Shown here piece after piece: positions 45,222-56,990 of a stretch of 64,000 nucleotides of DNA. The notes beneath the pieces are model-generated. The model had not been told where the DNA came from, searched no databases, and saw only the letters and a list, made by a program, of their open reading frames with translations. How positions within the stretch are numbered: position 1 is the first letter of the stretch; each line of letters begins with the position of its first letter. Location of the stretch: positions 868,001 to 932,000 of the forward strand of contig PDUO01000009.1 in assembly GCA_003008705.1 (NCBI GenBank), in the 5' to 3' direction. Both the position numbers and the translations under genes were made by a program. The DNA comes from Pezicula radicicola. Its lineage: Eukaryota > Ascomycota > Leotiomycetes > Helotiales > Dermateaceae.

Positions 45222-47760
45222 GGTTGATTCTGAGTATATAGGTGTTTCTTGGTGTTGTTTAGTAGGTTGTATATGATGGTGAGTTGTATGTGATGATAGA
45301 TATTCAATATGATTATTGATTAGAGATGTAGTAACACATCCAGTACGAGTGTGTGCTTGATTGATAAAGGGAAGTACGGAGTACGGAAGTATTACGAAGC
45401 AAGTGGAGGTGATGAGGAGGAGGGAAACAAGACCATTAAGAAGCACCGCACAAACTAAAACTCCACCAAATAAACTCTCCCTATCAACCCCCCCTCTCCT
45501 TATCAATCCCTTTACCCGTCCATACAAGTAGGGTATCAGTAAAGTGACTCAGAAAAAAATACGAAAAAAGTTCCACAATCCTCCACACCTAAAAGAAACA
45601 AGAGGGCCTCAAGAACCGTCGGAAGTCTAAAAGAAACACATGATCCCTACAAGTCCGCCCTCTTCCTTCGTCATACTACCGCACCCGCCACAATTCGGAC
45701 GACTAATCGTGGTTAGTTCCGGGATACTAAGACGTTTTAAGATGTGATAAGACATACCTGACATGCCCAACATGTGTTGGACTACACTAAGATAGGCTAA
45801 AGACCCAGCATTTACCTGTGCTGCTCGAGCTACTCCACGGTAGGTGTGGTGGTGATGCACAATTGATCGGCGGAGGATGATGCACAACAAGGGAACAAAG
45901 CTCCCCCTGCATTCCCGTGCCTAGCGATTCTAGGCTCTCCTCCTCCTCACCACAGAAACAGAAAAGAACTCGAAAGCTCAAAGCCACGGGCCACGCATTG
46001 CGGCGACATCAGATGCATACTTTACGGAGGTATTTTAGATGCGCAAGGTAATGATCTTCAACTTGTTCCGTCGAAAAAAGACACGAGAAGGATAGGATTG
46101 CGTGCCTTTGTAATGCGAGGAATTTTTAAGTACCGAAATACCGGTGGTGTCTGATCGCTCAGATGTGTGTTCTGGACTTCCGGGATGGAGCTTCTAGATA
46201 CCAGTAGGCTTGTCCTTTCTTGACGTGAGTTTGCGTCTCGCAGCTATGCAACGCCCTTGATCCCACACCGTGCCATGCGCTGCTTATCGAAACTACGACA
46301 GTGCGATCGCTACATGATTCGGTTAGGCTTGCCAGGGAGTTTATGTGTTGTTCATTTAAAGGGAGTCTTTAAAAGTCTTAATTCATCTGGTGCATATTCC
46401 TTTACTTCTTGATACCTCTGGTAAGAAATGACGATTTTCTTAATTTACTCCTCTACTTCTAGGCCGCGTACAATATGCTTAGTATAGAATCGAGTTGAAC
46501 AGGTGACACTTTTTCTATCCTCAGCTCCTCAAATTGGATTACGGATTACGGATTACGGTACTACTCAGCACAAAAGTTCTAGGGTTCCGTTCCTGGTCTA
46601 TTTTTGTTTATTTCTCTACTACTGGCCAAGTCATTATTTTCCTACTCCCATTTCGGTATTGTCTTCTCTCGGGTGGTATTTAGTACGGAAGTACGAAGGT
46701 ACCTACCTCCTGTTCATAATTCATCATCAAAAGCCGCAGCATCAATACTTGCGCGCCACCACCACCACCACCACCACCACCAAACCAAATGCAATACTTT
46801 AGCGCTAGCTCTAGGCTTATTGCATACGAATTCACTCGAAGCGCATTCCCTTCTGTACTCATCTGCCTGCTTTCAGAATCCAAGTAACTCTTTTCGGCTC
46901 AGTAGTGCAATTTTCCAAGCTTAGGTACTCCGTATATTCGGGCTTAGAAGGGAAAAAACAAGAGGTGGCAGGTACACCTGTGATGGTTGCGCGGCCTTGG
47001 GTGGTGGTGCGCCTTCTGGGCACGTCAGTGGCTTGGACCCTGAATTTAGCGATTTTTGGGATTTTAGGGCTTTACTTCGTAGGCTCGTACTCACGGCACG
47101 AATCCTTCTTCCTTGTTATCCTTGACTCCCGTCACCTGCGTTGACCCTGCGCAGGGAAGGACTTAAGCTCTTTGATAGAGGGTGATCCGGTTTCGGTACG
47201 GTACTTGTTCACTACTAGTACTAGGTTGTTGATGGGAAACGAGGGAGATCCCGAGGGACAGAATGGAATGTTTGTGAATGACTCGCTTACAGATAGGAGA
47301 GAAGGAAGGCTTAAGGGCTGTACGAGGTACGAATGAATGTACGAATGTACGAAACTAACGTTCTTTGAGTTTATGTGAATTGCAAGTTTTGATGCAGCGT
47401 TTTACCTCTTTGCGCAGGGACGAAAACATATGCAAGGAGGATGTTTTGATTCCTGCAGCTCTGAAGGCTTGTTTTCCTTTGGTGCTTCACTTACTTTCTT
47501 TCATTTATCGCGCCGAGTTCGAATTGAAAGTGCGAGACTGACAGGACGCTTGTGAAAACGATTGTGATGCTGAATTGCTTCTGTGCTCCCCTCGAAGTAC
47601 AGTAATGTCATCAATAGACAAAGGTAGTATAGAAAAGAAGTGAAAGTCTCCCAATTTCCCCCAAAGTTTCCATCCTTCAAACCAGACTCTCTGTTCACTT
47701 TATTTTTTTTTAAATTTTTTTTTTCCTGACAAGATATGTCCTCGCCAACGCTCTTAAACT
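45222..47760. other. Intergenic region with simple repeats
   Basis: About 2.5 kb, including the leader of the hypothetical gene. It contains GGATTAC repeated three times (about 46534-46556), a CCA/CAC microsatellite (about 46757-46785) and GTACGAAT-type units (about 47320-47352). The frame 46503-46924 merely reads through the CAC repeat. No gene is supported. Confidence 0.4.
46757..46785. repeat. CAC/CCA trinucleotide microsatellite
   Basis: About nine tandem copies of the trinucleotide CAC lie in non-coding DNA. Confidence 0.85.
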
Positions 47761-48987
47761 TTACTTGGTGGGTGGAGCACCACCAGCACCACCAGCACCG
47801 CCACCACCGCCACTGTTGCCAGTAGAATAACCACCACCCGCACCATAAACAGCGGCAGCTTGAATGGTCTCTGCACTACTCACGTCGATACCGAAAGCGA
47901 TCCAAGCAAAGATGCCATCCTCGACATTGTCCGAAAGGAGCGAGTACTCGACAACAGGATCACCTGTAGCTGCTTCTTGAGTGAAGATGGAGTCATTAGC
48001 ATTGGTGGTAAGATCCTGGGTGTTGGTTGCGTAGTTGCCGGTTGCTTCGACTTGGGTTGTGAGATCTTGATCGAAAAAGATTTGGCCGATGTGGGAGACT
48101 GTTGAGCCTGAGAAGGTGTTGTTTGCGAGTACACTATTTTTGTTAGCATGATTCTTTATTGGCTTTAAGGGAGTTGGCTAGGTTGACTAACGTTCCGTTG
48201 AAGTGAGTAGCGACATGAATGTGGTTAGTGCGACCAGTGTAATGACCAGGGTAGTTGGTAATAAATTGAGCTACTCCGTCATCGCTGGTTGGCTGTAAGC
48301 CTCTGTGGTTGGTCTCGTTGATGTTGCTCGAGTCGGCGGAGTTACCATTTCCGCTTGCTACGACACCACTGTACACGCCAGTGCTGTTGCAATGCCAGAA
48401 GTCGACATATACATCTGCGATGGGGTCACAGGTGCTTGTGTCAATGACCTCGACGTCGAGGATAAGTTCAATTCCGGTTCCATTTTGATCATCTCTCACA
48501 TCAGAACGAATTAACTCTCCCGAGACATAGTATGGACCTTCAGTGACCTCGGGAACAAGAATACAAGAATTGTTGCCTGCGAAGAGGGTGGCGACATCGG
48601 TGTCTGGGGTATAGGTAGTTGACGAGAGATGGCTGGTGTTAAGAACGGTCGCTGCATCGCGAGCATCCAAGTAGGGGATGCTGCGAGCTTTGTAGAAGGA
48701 TGGATCTATTCGGTGTTAGATATATCTAGTGTGCCTAGGGCTATGAAATTACCTGTTGGCAGACCACGCTTCTCTCTTTCACGCCTCAAGATCTCGGAAC
48801 GTCTCTCGATGGTGCGCGCATGATGGCCACGAGCCTTGAGTTGAGCAGCACAATTGCCAACACTTCGTGTGTTGAGCTTCAAGTAGGCTGCCCGTTCGGC
48901 AATCTCTTGCTTGATATCATGGCCTGGATGTGCTTGCACTACAGAGCTCGCCAAGGCGGCAACAGAAAGAAGGTTGGTGAAGTGCAT
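47761..48987 (-). CDS. Secreted intradiol ring-cleavage dioxygenase-like protein
   Basis: Three exons, 48987-48753, 48705-48192 and 48133-47761, encode 373 residues. The signal peptide is MHFTNLLSVAALASSVVQA, followed by HPGHD. A helical pro-like segment follows, then the dioxygenase fold with EVTEGPYYVSGELIRSD, DVYVDFWHCNSTGVYSG and FITNYPGHYTGRTNHIHVATH. The Tyr of GPYY, the Tyr and the two His of HYTGRTNHIHV match the non-haem Fe(III) ligands of intradiol dioxygenases (catechol or protocatechuate type). The C-terminus is Gly-rich. Secreted fungal members act outside the cell on aromatic compounds, probably from plant material; the exact substrate is unknown. The introns are 47 and 58 nt. 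Confidence 0.92.
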
Positions 48988-51426
48988 GTTGACAGAGGCT
49001 TGAATGGAAGTAGTTTACAAAGATTGAAAGGTTGAAAGGTTGAAAAGATTGTTATCCTTGTGGTTCCAAGGGAGTTGGGTGCCGATCAAAAGCTCCAGAC
49101 ACATGAGGTACTTATAGATGCATTTCTGCTTGCCTTTCAAGTGGAGTGCAAAGAAGCAAAGACATTTTCCCTTGAGCCATGATCCAGCAATTACGCTCGA
49201 ACAGGGGCGAAATACGTATTGCCAGCTGATGTGAAGTTTTCAACCATATGCTAACAACTTGTACAGCATCACGAAATACTCAAGACGCGCGTTCTATTCC
49301 ATGTTTTTCCATCTTGGCAGGATTTGAGGACCTGCACATAGCGACGAGAAAGACAGCAGCGCGGCAACGGGGCCCACTAGGGCTTGCATTCTTGTGGACA
49401 GTATAGCAGCCAGTGCGCCGCCAATGCGGCGAATGGGAAAGGGAATATAAGCATAAGGCAAGGGCACGGGGAAAATTCCCCATCGCTACTACCCCAGAAT
49501 TCTCAGATGCCGGCAGTGGTCCCTCACAGCCTGTGATGAGCTTCACTGAACCGGCTTGGCGGTTTCGAAACAGGCCATGCTCCGACCAATTGGCGTGCTT
49601 CCATTAGCAAAGCACTGTTGTTTAAATGAAGTGATAATACGCGATGAATTGAAGACTTACGACGCCCCGTCCACTTTGATGTGACGTGGATGCTGAAATG
49701 CTGAAGGACCTGCGAGTCATTAGTAATTCAGAGTAGGGGATTGGAGGAGGCAAGCAGTTGCAAGCGAAATTCCGGATGAACCGAGCGTAGATTGTATCAT
49801 CATACCGCTAGGGTAAATGAGACACGGGGAATTTAAAAGAATTGGAGTTGAGAGGGGAAGCGGATGATGATGATGATGATGATCATGTTGAGGTGGAGGG
49901 GAGGCCCTTTCTAGGCTAGTCCACCGCTAAACAGCCCCTGAAGACCCTCTCTCTCAGTGCCTCCAAGTCTCCAAGAACTTCACAAAGACATCCAAGACAA
50001 GCTGAACAACGAGAGGATCAAGGCCCGTTCCACAGTTCCACGACAACAGTAGTATGACTGTTGTATTAATAGATTCCAATCAACAAGAAACCAATTTTCT
50101 ACATGACTCTCACTCCTTTACTTTAAAATGGAGAGAAATGCGACTCAATAGCATCATTGCAACAGTGTATTTCAAAATGGCAAAAATGGACAACGCCTCG
50201 TAGAACGTCATGCACATGAATGTAACGCAGTGACAGGAAACAGTAATATGCCCCTTTATCCCGAGGTATCACAGGGCAAAAGATTATGCTCAAAGCATCC
50301 AGAACCGAAATGTAAACCATCTACAAAGAACCTAGGCTTCGTTGGTATTCCTCTGCATCACAAGAGACCATCCTGGCCACTTGTGATTCCCTTGACCAAT
50401 GGAGCCACAAATATCACGTCCAAAGTAGATACCCGACTTATGTTAAGGGGATACTAAGACGGTTCCACAACATCGGTAAAATTAAATTTAATGCTTCAAG
50501 ATCCAGCACGAGTTACACCTGCCATTATTGACCAATATGTGATGTATCCATTCACCGCACGCTCTCCCTCTCGACAGGAAGTAATAGTGGAGAAAGGACT
50601 TGACGTCTTATTGACGGTAAAATAGATATAAGCCAAGAACTCATCAGTCATATTTTCATAAATCGCTTAATTTATAAATGCCGCGCCAAGTATTGGGTAA
50701 TTACTTAGGTTAAGTGGGTTACTTGAGCCTAACGCGTAAGTCAATGCCTACTATAAGAATATTATATTCAGGAAAATGGTAATGGTTGCTTGCTAAACTA
50801 ACTTGGAGTCATTGCGGCTAAATTTATAACAATAAGATGGGTTCATACGGAATAGATTAAGTGAATCATGATTTCTTCGCTTTGTATGTACACAAGTAAT
50901 CCGCCGGCTCTGTTTATGAATTTCGAGGGAAGAAATTAAGTAGGTAGGCTCTTCATGTGATTTCCACAAATTTCGAAAGACAAGTAAGTACAGTACAAAC
51001 AAAAACTATTGAATATGAATCAACTGAGCCCGGAAGCATTTTCTAGTGACTAGTCCACCCTTAATAAAAGAAACATGTAGAATAAGAATTCAAGGCTAGA
51101 AAAGAAATTTAAAGGAAGTTCTATCAATCAAAGGCAATATAGTATTATCAAGAAAATTCCACATGATTTACTGTAGCACACAAAGATATATCTCACACAA
51201 AGACTGAGAGGATAGAAGAAGCCTCAAGATAACTTTTACAAAACTATATAATCAAACTTCTTATCCTCGGATTCTATGAGCTAGAAGAAAAATACAAAAC
51301 CTCAACACTGGTAAAACAGACTACTCGCCGACCTGTCGAATCAAGACCACAAACAGTGTGCAGCACCTTCAAATTTCCTTGATTTCAGCCTTCCTAAAAC
51401 CACCAAACTCATCACTCTGACCAACA
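48988..51426. other. Intergenic region, no supported gene
   Basis: About 2.4 kb. The left part is the dioxygenase promoter. It contains a GAT microsatellite (about 49863-49884) and AGTTACTTGA-like motifs (about 50690-50735). The frame 50230-50457 shows no domain. Confidence 0.4.
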
Positions 51427-52092
51427 ATGTCCAAGAAAAAGCAAGTCCCAGTCCGCCCCTCCGGCTCTCAAAATGAGCTAAACGACGAATATTCCGACGC
51501 AAGAGAAGAGCAAGATCGCGCATCAGATCCCAACCCATCAGATGAAGAACCAGAACCAGAACAAGAAAATCAATCACCCAACAACCAAGCCTCAAACCAA
51601 GCCTCAAACCAAAAAGCAAACCAAAAAGCAAACAAAAACAAAGAAGAAAACGGAGAAAACGAAGACGAAGAAACCCACGAAATTAAACACGTAAAAGGAC
51701 ACTGGACAAACCAAACCCACAACGAATTATGGTTCCAAGTAGAATGGAAAGGCTACGCAGCACAAAAAGATTGGACATGGGAACCCGGCGAAGGTATATT
51801 GGAAGATACTCCGTTGATTTGTTACGAGTATTTGAGGGGTTTGATTACGCGGCAGAGTTTGCATCCGAATAAGAATGTTAGGAGTGGGTTTAAGATGGAT
51901 TGGAGTAGGGGGCAGAGGGAGAGGGAGAAAAAGGTGAAGGAGAAGAAGGAGATGGAGAAGAAGGGGAGTGGTGATAGGGTTGTTAAGAGGAGGAAGGGAA
52001 GGAAGAGACAGGTGAAGAGAAAGGCGAAAGTGGATAATCCTAAGAGAAAAACGAGGTCTAGGGTTGAGAGCGGTGGAGTTGTAGATTCCTAG
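51427..52092 (+). CDS. Chromodomain protein
   Basis: The intronless frame encodes 221 residues. The N-terminus is acidic and Gln/Asn-rich, with direct NQASNQASNQKANQKANK repeats. A chromodomain spans about residues 84-140: EIKHVKGHW, ELWFQVEWKGY, KDWTWEPGEGI and a helical CYEYLRGLI. The aromatic residues needed for a methyl-lysine cage can be placed in VKGHW and VEWKGY...WTWEP. The C-terminus is highly basic (RRKGRKRQVKRKAK), fitting nuclear localisation and nucleic-acid contact. It may read histone methylation, but the family also includes retroelement integrase tails; there is no integrase sequence here. Base composition shifts from A/C-rich to G/A-rich near 51790. Confidence 0.8.
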   Translation: MSKKKQVPVRPSGSQNELNDEYSDAREEQDRASDPNPSDEEPEPEQENQSPNNQASNQASNQKANQKANKNKEENGENEDEETHEIKHVKGHWTNQTHNELWFQVEWKGYAAQKDWTWEPGEGILEDTPLICYEYLRGLITRQSLHPNKNVRSGFKMDWSRGQREREKKVKEKKEMEKKGSGDRVVKRRKGRKRQVKRKAKVDNPKRKTRSRVESGGVVDS

Positions 52093-52524
52093 TCTACAGA
52101 AACCACCTGTGGAGGAGTTGAATTCAGGCGACAGCCGAACTTCTGATTTTAGGAGCCAAAATAAAAGACGAGAGAATGCAGGAAGAGGAATGAAACCCAA
52201 TACAAACATCGCACACTTGTTCAAGGTATGAAAATACAGTGGCAGGCAGAAACAAAAGGGCAAACAACAAATAGGTAAGCTTCTCACCTACCTACACACA
52301 CAACTTAAAAATATGCACTTGGTTTTTATGATATAACGTTACAATTGCACTTTAAGCTACGCTTTCAAAATGCTACATATCGAGCCGCTGGTAAGAGAAC
52401 GCAAGGTAATTACAGTGAACTAGATGGGAGGATCTATTTGCTTCATTATTTCAAACTAATACCTAGAAACAATTTTGGTATCCAATAGCCACACGCTCCA
52501 AAGTGTCGTAACCAAATATCTCAT
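52093..52524. other. Convergent 3' spacer
   Basis: This is non-coding DNA between the convergent chromodomain and MET10 genes. No gene is seen. Confidence 0.4.
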
Positions 52525-55500
52525 CTAGTAAACCTCGAGCACATATCTCAACTCTTCCTTCAACCTCTCAATCTCCTTCCTTGAATCGACCTTCTTTCCT
52601 TGAGCCTTAGCATCTCTTGAAATAGCCTCCTCAAGCACCTCCGTCACATCAGGAACAGGCCAGGTAGGACCACAGAGGTAGAAGGCTCCTTCTTCCTTGA
52701 TGTACGCCTGGATAATGTCTGCAATCGTTTGCCGCATACGGTCTTGGATGTAGATCTTCTCGGGCTGATCACGAGAGAAGGCACGACCGAGAAGTGTGAT
52801 GACGCCGGCGTCTTGATAGGCCTCCCATTCTTCACCGTAAAGGTATTCCTCTCGCTGGTGACGGGAACCCATGTACAAGAGGATGGAACCAATTTCCTTT
52901 CCTTGCGCCTTTTGCATAGCACGATATTGGACGAAGGCACGGAAAGGAGCGAGTCCTGTACCGAGACCGGCCATGATGAGAGGCGCGGTATCTTTGGCTG
53001 GGAGCTTCATAACTGATGGCTTTACGCTCACGGTAACCTTGGAGCCGATTGGGAGTCCAGAGAGGTAACGGGTGGCTTGGCCGAAGCGGTCGCGGCCCTT
53101 GGGGTCGACCCAGCTGACAACCACGATCATAAGAGCAACTGTTGAGGGGTTGACCATTTGACTGGAAGCGATGGAATATTCACGTCTCTTCATTGGGCTA
53201 ACAATTCGTGCAATGTCGTGGAAGCTAGGGTGAGCAGACTTGAACTCGAGGAGAATATCAGCATATGTGATGGTATCAACCTCGGCACGACGCTTGAACT
53301 CGTTGGCACCTTCTGGCCCACCCAGTGTGAGCAGCTCCTTCTTTTCGTTCTCATCTGATGCGAATTCTGCTAGGGACTCGTAGAATCTCTTGGGAGGTTT
53401 GCCGAAGATGTCAATGTTCTGAACCAGAGATTGGAACACAGTTCGGGTATCAAGAACAGATGGGTCTTCTCGAGATGGGACTTCCACAACATCTTCTGGG
53501 TTCAGGCCATAGAAACCCATGAATTCCTTAACTTCCTCGACATTGTTCTCGGCATGGATGCCCAAAGCTTCACCAATGTTGTAAACGAGGCCGGACTGTC
53601 CAAGATCAAATTCGATATGGAAGATATTTCTGTCGTATGTGATTGGAGTCAAACGACGATTCTCTTTGACAGTAACTTCGAAAGTCTTGGCAGAAAGATC
53701 TGGTCGCAGGGCAGACTTGGTGCCGTATGCTTCCTTGAAGATGAGGCCTTGTGCAGCGGATTGCCAGTCTTTAAGCAGGGGTTGTGGCTCAGCCTCTTCC
53801 TTTTCAAATCCTGTGAAGCTGTTGGTGTGAATCGTGGGGGGAAGGTCAGGCACTTCAGCATCAACCTCAACCTCGGACCATGATTCAGGGATCTCGACTT
53901 GTCGGAGAGCCTTGTCAAGGTCGGCAGCCGCTTCCTTTAAGCGAGCCCCATTTCCAAGAGCAGAAAGCTTCTCCAAGGCAGCGGTCAATAACTCCGGTCG
54001 GGCAACCTTGAGGAATGCAAGTTCGGTGAAGTAAGTTTCCACAGCAGCATCGCTTTCGACGGCAGAAGAAAGAGTTGGGTCCAGCACAAACAATTGTAAG
54101 CCCTTAAACTTGATATCGTTTCGTACAGACGTTAACAACTTCTTCTCCAAATCCTCATCCTTGGCTCCTGGAAGCTTGAGAATGATCTTACCACCCGTCT
54201 TGACATTTTTGACGATGCCAATGTCCTTTAGCAGACTTTCCGCACCAACGAAAGTCACATCGGCCTCCTCAATAGGATATGGAGCATCGATAGTCTTCTT
54301 AGAGCTACGGATGTCCGTTCTAACAGTACCACCTTGTACAAAATTATCCTGAGCTTGATTGAGAACAATATTGCTTGAAGAATCGCCCGAGAGAAGCTTG
54401 CTGATTGCAGATGGTGCAGCGACCGCAGCAGAGTCCTGGAGATCCCAGAAGGTGTATTGACGAACTGCGTCGACATTGAGCAATTTCAGAGCCTCATCTT
54501 CATCAGAAGTCTTGTGGGGAAAGATTGCTGCCATCGAACTTGGTGTGAAGGTTTGATCACGGGCATACTTGATATCAATGATAGAAGGGGGTGTGGCCCA
54601 TCTGTCTGAGAAAACTGTAGCCGCTAATACGTCCTCATAAAGGCTGGAGTGAGTTGAAGGATCCTTGACAGTGGTTTCATCGGGAACTTGACCAAGAACA
54701 GCAATTGACCGAACAGAGCCGGGAATAGCTCTCAAGAAAGCCTCTTCAACGAAAGGTCTATAGACTCGAACGTTGATGACACCAACGTGGGCGCCAGCAT
54801 TGGCCAACTTGGTTGCGACCTGAGCTGCCAAAGACGCCTCAACGGTACCGAACACTACCAGTATAGTCTCAGGTGAGCTGTGACCAGAGTATTCAAAGAA
54901 ATTGTACGATGTGCCAAGTTCACCATTAAAAGCTTCAAGTAGTTTAATCAACTTGTTTTCCGGACTGGATCTTTTGCTGAACGTAGAGACGGTTTGCGAC
55001 ACGTTTTTGTATGCTTCGTCCAAACGACCCTGGCTCAAGGCATCGACAACTCGCAGAGTGTTGCGCCCAACATTAATACCATCATAAATGTGAACCGTTG
55101 GGAGTACAGTCGCGAGGAGAGTAGCAAACAAGGCCATATGTTGCGTCTCGTAGGCAGAAGAGCTAGAAACAAGTCCCAGTCCCAACTCTTCAGCCAGAGA
55201 CAAAGCGGATGCATAGTCAGTGACGAGACCACTGGAAGATCCGGGCGCATAGTCAACTGCAGCAACATGTGCGACAAATGGATTCGCGACCGAGTATAAC
55301 AAAGCCAACTGATCCAAAGATGCGCGCAGATGGTTCAAGCTTGAAGATGACGCAAGAAGCGATTGTGGAATGTGCCTCTTCGCGAGGTCAAAATCCTTCG
55401 AAAACATGTACCCCAGAGCAATTGAACCAGCCCCAGTGCGTGTCTGCATTGGAGAAACGTCCGTAGTATAGCCATTGGCATTGGGGACCTTGTGCGCAGC

Positions 55501-55916
55501 CCAGTTCTTGACTGCGACATCGAGATCAAAGGATTCGGGGGAGTAGGAGAATATCTTGTCGGAAAGTGAGTATGCGACTTGTTGGATCAATATCTGCGCA
55601 GTAACGTAGGTGGGCCCGTCGATTGAGGAAAAGGCAACCGGCTGGCCGAAGGGTAGGCTGGAGGATTGCGAGCTGAAGGGCTTTTCGGACGAGGTGTCAT
55701 TATTTGCGGTATTCCATCTGCTGTCAAGGACAGCGCCTCCAAATGGCTTTTGCTGTTGGTATTAGCAAAGCGCAATAGTTCCAGATTGAGAGGGTGCTGC
55801 GGACTTACCATGGTCTTGTTGGGACTTTCGAGAACTGACATGGCATCGTCTGCCTTTCTCTTCATTCCTTTGGAGACATTGAACTCCAAGTCCAGATCCA
55901 TGGCTTCTCCAGGCAT
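52525..55916 (-). CDS. met10: Sulfite reductase [NADPH] flavoprotein alpha component
   Basis: This subunit feeds NADPH electrons to the haemoprotein subunit that reduces sulfite to sulfide in methionine and cysteine synthesis. Two exons, 55916-55809 and 55752-52525, give 1,111 residues. The N-terminal half has a pyruvate:ferredoxin-oxidoreductase-like fold and no flavodoxin, as in yeast Met10. The C-terminal half is a cytochrome-P450-reductase-type module: FAD region near residues 713-900 (NIFHIEFDLGQSGLVYNIGE, REYSIASSQM) and NADPH region with GLGTGLAPFRAFVQYR near 963 and AFYLCGPTW near 1060, ending LEVY. The acceptor at 55753 (ACAG) was chosen; one 6 nt further (AAAAG) would also keep frame. 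The start could instead be the ATG at 55901. Confidence 0.94.
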
Positions 55917-56990
55917 CTTGTCCTTGTCGCAGAGTTCAGGCGCTGCTGCTTCTAGTGGGGATTGGGGAAGAAGCCAAGAAAGAACAAAGCGTTGGTAGGT
56001 AAGAATATAAAACAATTCAATTGCTTAACTGGCACTCCTGAAATAATGCGCCTTGCTTTCCCTTTCCCTTGGAAAAGAAAAAATGCAACAGATGCGAACG
56101 CGGAAGAGGCAACTCAGCAGAATGGCGCAATAGTGGAAAAAAGAGGACTAGGCACGAACTACTTAGCTTTATTGGAACAAGGAGAGGTTTCTCCGAAGAT
56201 TTCGGTGAATTTAGTGATTTCTTTCGGTCATGATGGCCTCTTAGAATGCCCAGATTTGTCAAAGTCCAAAGTGTTTCGAAGAAAGATCAAGCACGCCATC
56301 GCACGAGCAGCACCCTGGCGAAATAGGCTATGAAATTTATAATTCATTCACAATCAAAAGTTGTTCCGCCCGGATACGAACCGACTTCGGCAGCCCACAT
56401 TTGCTGGTGATCACGTGCGATGAGAACATACTTACTTTGAGGTAGATGGAGGCCTAGACTTATGAACAAAGACATGATTCAACTTGAAATTGGTAATGTA
56501 ATCTTTTGAACTAGTAAAAGTAATATATACACTTTATCCAATAGCACAATATTATCTTTTGGTAGAGAATTGGATTCGAATTGTTTGCCTATCTACCTAC
56601 TTACATATTACCCTGTATTTGCTCGCTAAAGTTGTATTGGCCCGTGTCGAGGCACGTTGACTCGAGACGAGGTATTTCGTGAGACCGACTTTATTGAGTT
56701 GGGTGTTATTTTCAGGAGCCGTCTATTTCATCAATTCAGGGAAAGTCATTCACTTGTTTGAGTTACCCCCTTAATCTTGATAACTCACCTTTTTTTTTTT
56801 GAATAGCTTATTTAGTTTGGGTGGCAGACACAGTAATTCGCTTCAGCTACTTGAGCCGAGCTACTAGGAGGAGCCTATCACTTTTGGAGCAATCAAGTAA
56901 ATCACAAGTAACGCACCAGTACTTCTATCCTCAACCATCAAATAAACCACCTATTCTCCCCCCTCAAAATCAATAATCCTAACCTACCCC
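55917..56990. promoter_or_regulatory. MET10 upstream region and AflY-like 3' spacer
   Basis: The left part is the MET10 promoter and leader. From about 56740 to 56910 there are several AGTTACTTGA/TCAAGTAA-type motifs and a T10 run. Apart from the candidate frame at 56045, no gene is seen. Confidence 0.4.
56045..56333 (+). CDS. Candidate small ORF upstream of MET10, 95 residues
   Basis: An open frame divergent to MET10 starts MRLAFPFPWKRKNATDAN, continues with acidic and Gln-rich sequence, and ends KHAIARAAPWRNRL. It overlaps the likely MET10 leader region on the other strand. The composition is protein-like, but no family is recognised and a chance frame is quite possible. Confidence 0.25.

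Noticed and set aside
46503..46924. Frames with poly-His or poly-Thr near 46.7 kb
   Set aside because: They only translate the CAC microsatellite; nothing conserved flanks it.
50230..50457. 75-residue plus-strand frame
   Set aside because: No domain, no splice partners and a poor context; left as intergenic.
51427..52092. Chromodomain gene as a retroelement integrase remnant
   Set aside because: There is no integrase, RNase H or protease sequence around it, and the frame is complete with its own acidic and basic tails.
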